DNA of 55,960 bases from Collimonas sp. UBA1456. Lineage in GTDB: Bacteria; Pseudomonadota; Gammaproteobacteria; Burkholderiales; Burkholderiaceae_D. Location: positions 1 through 55,960 of the forward strand of contig DCSW01000102.1 of the NCBI GenBank assembly GCA_002325825.1, written 5' to 3'. Below the pieces are notes generated by a model, which saw nothing but the letters and a program-made list of their open reading frames with translations, was not told the DNA's origin and made no database searches. Shown here piece after piece: positions 48,876 through 55,960 of this stretch. The position numbers and the translations under genes were made by a program. Positions within the stretch are counted from its first letter, which is position 1; every line of letters begins with the position of its first letter.

Positions 48876-50361
48876 ATGAAACAATCACTCCGGTTACGCA
48901 CCTCGCAGCATCTTGCCTCGACGCCTCAATTGCAGCAGTCGATCCGGCTATTACAATTGTTCACGCTCGAACTGCATCAGGAACTGGAACAGACTCTCTC
49001 GTATAACCCGCTACTGGAACGGGTCGACGACCCGCTCGACAATTCTGTGCGTTTGCTGGTCGACGGCGCCATCAGCGGCACCACCCCGATCATGAATGCG
49101 CTAGTCGATGACAATGAAGTCAGCAGCTACTCGGCCGAAGTCGAAGCAGCCTTCGAGCCTCCTGCGGCTAACGACAACACGCCGGAAAACAGTGAAGGCG
49201 AATGGATTTTCGAAGACGTCTCCCGCACCCCAAAATTGCCGACTATGAAGACACACGGCCTCAGCTGGAAGCGAACGAATCGACGTTACACAAGCACCTG
49301 TTGCAGCGATGAGCGAAACCCTCAAGGACCCTGTACAACCGCGCGCTGGTCGAACTGGCGATCGATGAGCTTGACGACAACGGCTATCTGGAAGAGGTGC
49401 TTGAGGAAATCCGTGTACGCCTCTGCCCGCCGAGCTAGAAATCGAAATTGAAGAACTATCGATCGCATTGGGCATTGTGCAAAGCTTCGATTTTGCCGGA
49501 GTCGGTACACGCAACGTGTCAGAATGCCTGACCTTGCAAATCAATCGTTTTATCAAAATACCATTTGTCACGCGTCGTCTGGCATTGGCGATTGTGCAAG
49601 ATCATCTGATGCTGTTTTCGTAATGCGATTTCAATAAGACCAGGAAAGCGTTCGATTGCGATAACGAGGATCTGCGCGATGCTCAAACCATCATCAGGCA
49701 ATGCAATGCGCACCCGGGCGCACCGTTCGCCGCCAACACCTCCGACTACGTGGTGCCGGAAATCATCGTCAGATCCTCAAAGCAATTTTGGCAGGTCATT
49801 CTGAACAATGACGTCATGCCAAGACTACGCGCAAATACACTGTATGCGAATATTTTGCGGCACTGTAAAGGCGAAGGCACGCTGACTTCGTAGCTGCAAA
49901 AAGCAAAGTGACTGATTAAGAATATGCGCCAGCGTTTCGACCCGATTTTGCGGGTGGCGCAAGCCATCACCGAGCGTCAACGGAACTTCTTTTAACACGG
50001 CACGGGCTCAATGAAGCCGCTTGTGTTACGTGAAATAGCTGATACACTGGACCTCCACGAAAGCACTATTTCTCGTGTAACCACTCAGAAATACATGCTC
50101 ACTCCACACGGAATGTTTGAACTGAAGTATTTCTTCGGCAGCCACGTTGCCACTGAGGCAGGTGGAGAGGCTTCCTCAACAGCGATACGGGCACTCATTA
50201 AACAACTGATAGGAGCAGAAGATTCCAAAAATACTTTTTCTTAAAGCAAGATTGCCGCCAACATACTCGCGGAACAAGGTATGGTGGTCGCTCGCCGCAC
50301 CATCGCAAAATATCGCGAAGCACTAAAAATTCCGCGCGTTAATTTACGCAAAGCCTTGTAG
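48876..50361 (+). pseudogene. rpoN: RNA polymerase sigma-54 factor, multiple frameshifts and stops
   Basis: The N-terminal activator-interacting region is clean (MKQSLRLRTSQHLASTPQLQ, QSIRLLQLFTLELHQELEQ), but the frame fails near 49220-49330. The core-binding part is scattered. The DNA-binding part carries in-frame stops at 49891-49893, 49909-49911, 49993-49995 and 50242-50244. Between and after them, the HTH (LREIADTLDLHESTISRVTT) and the RpoN box (ARRTIAKYREALKI) are still readable, ending at 50359-50361. The gene keeps its usual place between lptB and hpf. It cannot make full-length sigma-54 as read. Confidence 0.93.
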
Positions 50362-50506
50362 TTTGATTGTAGAATTTATCCTTGCTGTGTTCAGATCAGG
50401 TTGGTTTTACCGATTCTTGCCAGAGCCATCCGCTTTTGATTGCTCGCCTAAAGATTCAACGCAACCTGTTCGGAATCACCAACAATACTCTTCATAGGAG
50501 CGCTGT

Positions 50507-50857
50507 ATGAACTGCACCATCAGTGGGCATCACCTCGAATTAACCCCAGCCATTCACGAATACGTACAAAGCAAGCTAGAGCGTATCAAACACCACTTCG
50601 ACCAGGTCATCGATATCAACGTAATCCTGACCGTCGACAAAATGACTAAAAAAGAAAAGCGCCAAAAAGCGGAAATCAATCTGCATGTAAAAGGGAAAGA
50701 GCTGCATGCCGAAAGCATCTCTCACGATCTGTATGCTGCCATTGATGCGGTGATAGACAAGCTTGATCGCCAGCTAATCAAATACAAAGATAAGATGCAG
50801 GATCACCAACACGACGCCATCAAGCATCTTCCAGAAGAGTTTCCGGCCGCAACCTGA
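50507..50857 (+). CDS. hpf: Ribosome hibernation promoting factor
   Basis: The 116-residue protein begins MNCTISGHHLELTPAIHEYV and contains the S30Ae core (VILTVDKMTKKEKRQKAEIN, LYAAIDAVIDKLDRQLIKYK). It dimerises or stabilises inactive ribosomes. A strong AGGAG lies six bases upstream. In many relatives it follows rpoN as one operon. Here it survives although rpoN is dead. Confidence 0.94.
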   Translation: MNCTISGHHLELTPAIHEYVQSKLERIKHHFDQVIDINVILTVDKMTKKEKRQKAEINLHVKGKELHAESISHDLYAAIDAVIDKLDRQLIKYKDKMQDHQHDAIKHLPEEFPAAT

Positions 50858-50936
50858 ACCGGGCGTCAATCGAACCCTGGCACACGAGCCACATAGCTCG
50901 CACCCTGCAAGCAGCGGCAAACCGCCAATGCGCTGA

Positions 50937-51616
50937 TTATTTCAGCGCGCCGAACACCTTACCGATGATCGCGCTACCGGCACCTACTGAGTCCTTGTGA
51001 ATCGCCGTATCTTCGTCACCAATGATGGTGTACAAGCCACCCAGCGCACATTGCGTAACATAGCCTTCAACCGTACTTTGCTGGGCCGGCACCATGCTGC
51101 TCTTGCCGAGCTGTCCCATGATCGGGTTATATTGTGCTGACAATCCGTTACGATCGGTCACGCCCTTGACGATGGGCAGTCATTTCTGGCCCAGTTCAAC
51201 CGATGTTTTCTGCCTAAAAAAATCTGTCATCGACGTATCGCCGCCTCTCAGAATATTTTTTGCATCGGTTATCGACATCGATTTAATGGCATTCATCAAC
51301 AGAAGTTTAGCTAGCGGCATGGCAGCTTCGTTCATCGATACCACCAACTCATCCAGTTGCTGGCCCTTGCTGGTCATTTTCAATATTGGCAGCGACTTAT
51401 CAAGCACGCCCGGCAAAGCGATTTTTCCTTTGTCGTTATTCAGAAAGCCGTTTCCACGCCAAACTTTGACACTGCCACATCGGAACCTTTCTGCAAAACG
51501 ACTTTCAGGTCGCTGCTGGCATCCTAGTTGCTGAAGTCACTCAACGACAAAGCTAGTGCAGAAAATGCCGACACGGCGATGGTCAATGTCAATGCTGTTT
51601 GATATACGCGACGCAT
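50937..51616 (-). pseudogene. DUF4197 periplasmic protein, frameshifted
   Basis: The start at 51616 gives a signal peptide (VYQTALTLTIAVSAFSALAL), then a stop, and pieces VLQKGSDVAV, LPILKMTSKGQQLDELVVSM, AKNILRGGDTSMTDFFRQKT. A second segment contains VEGYVTQCALGGLYTIIGDE and ends in GSAIIGKVFGALK. These are DUF4197 blocks. Stops near 51180 and 51525 and indels near 51430 disable it. The family's function is unknown. Confidence 0.82.
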
Positions 51617-51717
51617 CGTTGATCCTTGATAAAGTTAGGTAGGTAATAACCATGCTTAACTCAATATATTGCTTAAAATTTAACTAAACATAATTAACTT
51701 TGTTACATCTTGTCAAT

Positions 51718-52869
51718 TCAAAGGTGCCCTTCATCCACCAGAAACAAGCGCCTGTGCTCGCGTATTGCATAGCGATCGGTCATGCCAGCAATGTAATCGG
51801 CAACCTGCCGCGCCTGTTGCTGCAGACTGCGCTGACCATCGACAGGTAATCGATAGTTCGGCGGAAGAAGTGCCTGCTCACTGGTAAAACACGCATACAA
51901 CTCGGCCACGATACGACGCGCCTTGCTGTTCATCCGATTGACCAGATAGTGCCGATACAAGTTTTCACGTAGGAAGCGCTTGAGAATGGTAGCCTGCTGC
52001 GCCATGCCATCGGAAAATCCAATTAGCGGCGGCGCATTACGCACATCTTCCGACGTTTGTACCCGTGCGTCGAGAATCCGCCGCTGTGATGTCTGGATCA
52101 GATCGGCAATCAACGCATTGATCATACGCCGCACGGTTTCATTGATCGCACGGCGCCCGCTCAATCCAGGAAAAATTCGCTCTACCTCACGGCTATGCAA
52201 CGCATAGAAATCGATCTGGTTCATTTGCGCCAGCGTCAGCAAACCCGAACGCAAACCATCGTCGACATCATGATTGTTGTAAGCGATCTCATCCGCCAGA
52301 TTCGCCACTTGCGCCTCCAGCGTCGGCTGTTTGCGATCGATGAAACGCTGACCGATAGCGCCGAGCTTGTGGGCATTGGTCAACGAACAATGCTTGAGAA
52401 TCCCTTCACGAGTTTCGAACATTAGGTTCAAGCCATCAAACGCGCCATAGCGCTGCTCTAGTTGATGGACCACCCGCAGGCTTTGCAGGTTGTGCTCGAA
52501 GCCGCCATGCGGCTCCATGCAGGCATTCAGCGCATCCTGACCGGCATGGCCGAACGGCGTGTGGCCCAAATCGTGCGCCAACGAAATCGCTTCTACTAGA
52601 TCTTCATTCAGTTGTAGGTTGCGCGCAATCGAGCGGGCGATCTGCGCCACTTCAATACTGTGGGTCAGACGGGTGCGGAACAGGTCGCCCTCATGATTGA
52701 GAAATACCTGGGTCTTGTACTCGAGCCTGCGGAAGGCAGTGGAATGGACGATGCGGTCGCGGTCGCGTTGGAACTCGGTGCGCGCGCTGGGCGGCGCCTC
52801 TTCAAACAAACGTCCTCGCGACTGCGCAGAATGTGCGGCATAGGTGGCGAGAGGCACTTCCGGGTTCAT
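51718..52869 (-). CDS. dgt: dGTPase-like HD-domain protein
   Basis: The 383-residue protein has the HD metal site (H70 in RLTHSIEVAQ; H99-D100 in AISLAHDLGHTPFGHAG) and FRRLEYKTQVFLNHEGD, the conserved start block. It is the deoxyguanosinetriphosphate triphosphohydrolase-like family and hydrolyses dNTPs to deoxynucleosides. It overlaps the AroB part of the upstream gene by four bases (52866-52869), suggesting coupling. It is undamaged. Confidence 0.93.
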   Translation of the reverse strand: MNPEVPLATYAAHSAQSRGRLFEEAPPSARTEFQRDRDRIVHSTAFRRLEYKTQVFLNHEGDLFRTRLTHSIEVAQIARSIARNLQLNEDLVEAISLAHDLGHTPFGHAGQDALNACMEPHGGFEHNLQSLRVVHQLEQRYGAFDGLNLMFETREGILKHCSLTNAHKLGAIGQRFIDRKQPTLEAQVANLADEIAYNNHDVDDGLRSGLLTLAQMNQIDFYALHSREVERIFPGLSGRRAINETVRRMINALIADLIQTSQRRILDARVQTSEDVRNAPPLIGFSDGMAQQATILKRFLRENLYRHYLVNRMNSKARRIVAELYACFTSEQALLPPNYRLPVDGQRSLQQQARQVADYIAGMTDRYAIREHRRLFLVDEGHL

Positions 52870-54593
52870 CGTGGCATCTCCCCCGAGGCCAGTTGCTGAA
52901 TAGTCGCCAGCAGTGCATCCTGCGGCGCCGCGCTGATTAGATAACTGCCCAGCGGTTTCATTAAAACAAACCTAATTTGTCCGCCTTCGTTTTTCTTATC
53001 GACCTGCATCAAATCCAGCCAGCGTTGCACGCCAAGATTCGGCGCCTCGGTGGGCAGGCCTGCTGCACGCACCAGCGCACACAGGCGCTCCTTGTCGACC
53101 GCAGTGATGTAGCCGAAGCGATGCGACAGATCCGCCGCCATGACCATACCGCAACCAACCGCCTCGCCATGAAGCCATTTGCCGTAGCCCAGGCCGGACT
53201 CAATCGCGTGGCCAAAGGTGTGACCGAAATTGAGGATCGCGCGCAAACCGCTTTCGCGCTCATCTTGCCGCACCACGTCAGCCTTCAGATCGCACGAACG
53301 ACGGATCGCATAAGCCAGCGCGGCGTTGTCGCGCGCCATCAATTGATCGATATTGTCTTCAATCCATTTGAAGAATGCGGCATCGATGATGGCGCCGTAT
53401 TTGATCACCTCAGCCAGACCGGCGGAAAATTCGCGATTCGGCAAAGTATGCAGTGTCAGCGTATCGGCAATCACCGCTTGCGGCTGGTAGAATGCACCAA
53501 TCATATTCTTTCCGAGCGGGTGATTGATGCCGGTCTTGCCGCCCACCGACGAGTCGACCTGCGCCAGCAGTGTGGTCGGAATTTGCACGAACGGAATACC
53601 GCGCATATAGGCTGATGCGGCGAAGCCGGTGAGATCACCGATCACGCCGCCGCCCAACGAGACCAGCGAAGTCTTGCGATCGCACTTGGCGGCCAGTAGA
53701 CGATCAAAAATGTGCATCAGGCTGACCCAGTTCTTTTCTTCCTCGCCATCTGGCAAAATAATTTTCAGTACGCTTTTGCCAGCCTCCTGTAAAGTCTGCG
53801 TCAGGCGCTGCAAATACAGCCGCGCCACCGTGGTATTGGTGACCACGGCGACCTGACGGCCGCTGATCAGGCGCGCAATATGATCGCGATCGCCCAGCAG
53901 CGAAGAGCCGATCTCGATCGGGTAGCTGCGCTCGCCCAACTCAACCTGCAGGCTGATGGTTGGGACAGAGCTGGTAGAAGAAATCGGTTTGGTCATAAAA
54001 GGATTCGATGAGATATTGATGGTTCCGCTTGTATGGCTGTCCCCGGATTGAGCCGTCTCTGCCGCAGAGTCCGAATCGTCAGGAAGCAGGTCAAGCTGGC
54101 TCAGGATGCTGTGCACCAAGAATTGTATGTTAGGCCGACCGGTGTTGATGACAATATCGGCCACCTCGCGATAAAACGGTTCTCTTTGCAGAGACAGTTC
54201 CTTCAGACAGCGCCACGGATCTGCGGTTCGCAGCAATGGCCGGATTTTGTCGCGGCTGGTACGTTGAATAATGTTATGGACGCTGGCCCGCATATAAATG
54301 ACGGTACCGCGAGCTTTCAGATATTCGCGATTTTCCGCATTCAGAATGGCGCCGCCACCGGTAGCCAGCACAATCCCGCTGCGCGCGCTAAGATCCCGAA
54401 TCACCTCTGCTTCGCGTTGCCGGAAGCTTTGTTCGCCTTCAATTTCAAAAATCAACGGAATCGAGACGCCGGTTCGAGCTTCGATTTCATGATCGGAATC
54501 AATGAATAATTTGTTGAGTTTCTTTGCCAGGCAACGTCCGACCGTAGTCTTGCCCGCGCCCATCAGACCGACCAGAAAGATATTGCATTTCAT
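52866..54593 (-). CDS. aroKB: Fused shikimate kinase / 3-dehydroquinate synthase
   Basis: One uninterrupted frame of about 575 residues encodes AroK first: Walker A VGLMGAGKTTVG near residue 8, LATGGGAI near 79 and lid YMRASVHNI. A low-complexity linker (about 170-200, rich in S, D, T) then leads to AroB, with NAD/zinc motifs SLGGGVIGDLTGFAASAYMR, SSVGGKTGINHPLGKN and ILNFGHTFGHAIE. AroB makes dehydroquinate and AroK phosphorylates shikimate. In relatives the two usually overlap as separate genes. An in-frame Met at 53994-53996 could start AroB alone, but I see no good ribosome-binding site there. The ATG 54591-54593 was chosen over a GTG six bases earlier. Confidence 0.92.
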   Translation of the reverse strand: MKCNIFLVGLMGAGKTTVGRCLAKKLNKLFIDSDHEIEARTGVSIPLIFEIEGEQSFRQREAEVIRDLSARSGIVLATGGGAILNAENREYLKARGTVIYMRASVHNIIQRTSRDKIRPLLRTADPWRCLKELSLQREPFYREVADIVINTGRPNIQFLVHSILSQLDLLPDDSDSAAETAQSGDSHTSGTINISSNPFMTKPISSTSSVPTISLQVELGERSYPIEIGSSLLGDRDHIARLISGRQVAVVTNTTVARLYLQRLTQTLQEAGKSVLKIILPDGEEEKNWVSLMHIFDRLLAAKCDRKTSLVSLGGGVIGDLTGFAASAYMRGIPFVQIPTTLLAQVDSSVGGKTGINHPLGKNMIGAFYQPQAVIADTLTLHTLPNREFSAGLAEVIKYGAIIDAAFFKWIEDNIDQLMARDNAALAYAIRRSCDLKADVVRQDERESGLRAILNFGHTFGHAIESGLGYGKWLHGEAVGCGMVMAADLSHRFGYITAVDKERLCALVRAAGLPTEAPNLGVQRWLDLMQVDKKNEGGQIRFVLMKPLGSYLISAAPQDALLATIQQLASGEMPR

Positions 54594-54687
54594 GTACACC
54601 GCACCATTTCACCACTCAATCTTTTGCTCAAATGCGGACACCAAAATAGAACCGGCGTCCCTGAACAATTAGTGCGCAGCAACCCGG

Positions 54688-55230
54688 CTAATCACAATTT
54701 TCGTGTGTCAGAAAAATCAATAATTCAGTTTTTCTGTTAACTACCACCGCTTGTCTGAACAAGATACCCTAGAACCAGCATATCTCCAAGCAGTGGTGCT
54801 TTATTAACATCTTTCGAAATTATTTGAGTATCAATGCTGCCGATCATCACCGTGCCGCCATTTTCAACCTGAACCTAGATCTTGGCGTACTTGGTATTGA
54901 TCGAAACGCTGCCGGGAATTGTAACGCGAACACTGTCGCTGGTCACATCAACAGTCAGGATAAAATTGCCGTCAAGGGGTGATTTGCGAGGTGACTTCAA
55001 ATTTCAGGTTGGATTTCTTGAACTCGACCGAAGTGGCGGCGCTGCGGGTCGCATTCTGATAAGGAATCTCAGTACATTGCTCGATCAGTACTTTCTGCTG
55101 GTCAGCGATAAACATACGCGGACTGAAGATAATCTTATTTTGTCCGTCCTCTTTCAGAGGAGATAACTCGATGCCGATGAATTTGGATGCTGCTGCATTG
55201 AACAGGCTCAATGCCATCGAACCAGCGAAA
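54688..55230 (-). pseudogene. pilQ: Type IV pilus secretin PilQ, C-terminal fragment
   Basis: Minus-strand pieces are FIGIELSPLKEDGQNKIIFS, IADQQKVLIEQCTEIPYQNA, ATSVEFKKSNLKFEVTSQIT, then frameshifted VQVENGGTVMIGSIDTQI, NKAPLLGDMLVLGYLVQTSG and KTELLIFLTHEN, ending at 54688. They match the secretin domain of PilQ. The signal peptide, AMIN and N domains are missing, and there are stops. The pilQ-aroK order is the usual one in this group. Confidence 0.85.
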
Positions 55231-55578
55231 CCAGTGCTCGGATAACAGCGCATCCATCTCTGCCTTGCTGGGAAGCTGCTTCTCAAGCGAGACCACATAT
55301 TTGGTGACCTGCTTCTTCTGCTTGCTCAGCGCGCCGAGATTGATAGCCTGCTGGATTTTTGAGTTGTAATGCTCTTTTTAGCTGCAATTCCTTCTGCTCG
55401 CCGGCACTCAACTCATCCTGCTGGTCACTCCAGTAAAAACACCAACCGATCAACCAGCACCAAAAAATACGCCGACCCCACTCAGCACGCGCGGAACGAT
55501 CGGCAATTGGCCAAGATGGCAGCCATTCAGCACGCGGAACTGGGCCTCCAGCGAGGTGCTCAAATTATTCAAATCCAT
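55231..55578 (-). pseudogene. pilO: Type IV pilus assembly protein PilO, frameshifted and fused to pilQ remains
   Basis: The ATG at 55576-55578 reads MDLNNLSTSLEAQFRVLNGC, then breaks at about 55450 after the start of the membrane span. Later pieces match ELSAGEQKE and KYVVSLEKQLPSKAEMDALL in shifted frames. It joins directly to the pilQ secretin part near 55230, so the rest of pilO, all of pilP and the first half of pilQ are deleted. Confidence 0.75.
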
Positions 55579-55580
55579 GA

Positions 55581-55820
55581 TTGCGCGTCTCTCATCTCAA
55601 GGTTGCGGGGTGCGGCTGCGGCATCAGCTATTTTTTAGGCATCGTTCCACTCGGAAGGGCTCTTGATGCCTACGTTGACGGTAAACGCAAACACATGCTT
55701 GCTGTCCCTACCAGTACCGCCTATCGTGGCGGAGCGAATTTCAATCAGGCCCAGACGCTCAAGCCAGGCCGAATTATCGCTCAAATTATGCAGCAGCTCG
55801 GAGTCTCAATGCCAGAATGA
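55581..55820 (+). CDS. Possible C-terminal coding remnant, unrecognised
   Basis: A plus-strand frame ends at 55820 with a fairly protein-like tail (ALDAYVDGKRKHMLAVPTST, RGGANFNQAQTLKPGRIIAQ, IMQQLGVSMPE). I do not recognise it. It is head-on to the pil remains, and its first part (before about 55640) overlaps the expected pilN end, so only the last 55-60 codons could be real. It may be the tail of a gene carried in by rearrangement. Confidence 0.25.
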   Translation: MRVSHLKVAGCGCGISYFLGIVPLGRALDAYVDGKRKHMLAVPTSTAYRGGANFNQAQTLKPGRIIAQIMQQLGVSMPE

Positions 55821-55960
55821 AGATGTACCAAATGACGCGTTAAACGTGTACCAATTCTGGTTAATAAATAGAGCTGTTCAGGTCCTGTATTTTTCTCTTT
55901 TCACCCCACCTTGCACTGCGGGGCAGAATTAGGGGGCGGGCAAAGCGCAGCGTAGCCGTT
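55821..55960. other. Right-edge stretch, possibly part of an insertion-sequence end
   Basis: Two spaced GTACCAA-type motifs occur here (GATGTACCAAATGACGCG and CGTGTACCAATTCTGG). They resemble the repeated GTGTACCA motif at the IS21-type ends near 163 and 3726. The sequence otherwise differs, so this would be a different element if real. No gene was seen. Confidence 0.3.

Noticed and set aside
50011..50244. A 77-codon frame as an independent DNA-binding protein
   Set aside because: It is the in-frame segment of rpoN between two stop codons, containing the sigma-54 helix-turn-helix.

Overview
The window looks like a chromosomal segment of a betaproteobacterium, most likely Burkholderiales and close to Oxalobacteraceae. 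The evidence is gene order I recognise from that group: degS-like/tatCBA/hinT/his genes/murA/ibaG/mla, gltDB, ssb-MFS-uvrA, kdsD-kdsC-lptCAB-rpoN-hpf, and pil-aroK-aroB-dgt. The genome appears to be decaying. About 30 genes are full length, and roughly 20 more are recognisable only as frameshifted, stop-riddled or internally deleted remains. This is typical of a lineage that recently became host-restricted. No rRNA, tRNA or CRISPR array was recognised.

Layout. 1-4020: an IS21-type end with an istA start at the left edge, an intact gltS, a decayed stretch with one intact unknown 94-codon ORF, and a second, inverted IS21 end joined to an istB scrap. 4015-6041: ruins of an acyl-CoA dehydrogenase, a TetR regulator, Hsp15 and a Nif3-like protein. 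6136-18772: degS-like protease, a DUF2461 ruin, tatCBA, hinT, histidine genes hisE-I-F-A-H-B (listed left to right), an adenine/cytosine DNA methyltransferase, hisD, hisG, murA and ibaG, all on the minus strand after degS and DUF2461. hisC is missing. 18807-24487: a dead YadGH-like ABC exporter, then the intact phospholipid-transport set mlaB, C, A, D, E, F. 24712-31004: glutamate synthase gltD and gltB. 31123-32021: a broken REP-associated tyrosine transposase with flanking repeats. 32045-37615: LysR and nitronate monooxygenase scraps, then a collapsed catechol-type siderophore locus (TonB receptor, NRPS start, entB, entE, entC, MFS exporter). 37622-43014: ssb, MFS ruin, uvrA, phytanoyl-CoA dioxygenase-like gene. 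43070-44987: PepSY membrane protein and Kef-type antiporter ruins. 45112-50857: kdsD, kdsC, lptC, lptA, lptB, a dead rpoN, intact hpf. 50937-55960: DUF4197 ruin, dgt, an in-frame aroK-aroB fusion, and pilQ/pilO wreckage.

Functionally, what is kept is biosynthesis and envelope upkeep: histidine, glutamate, shikimate-pathway steps, Kdo and LPS transport, Mla lipid transport, Tat export, peptidoglycan, DNA repair and replication. What is lost is environmental response: siderophore production and uptake, type IV pili, sigma-54, regulators, exporters and an antiporter. I found no clear undescribed multi-gene system. The best candidates for new biology are the methyltransferase in the his cluster in the absence of hisC, the intact 94-codon ORF in decayed DNA, the AroK-AroB fusion, and two perfect inverted repeats near degS and the tyrosine transposase.
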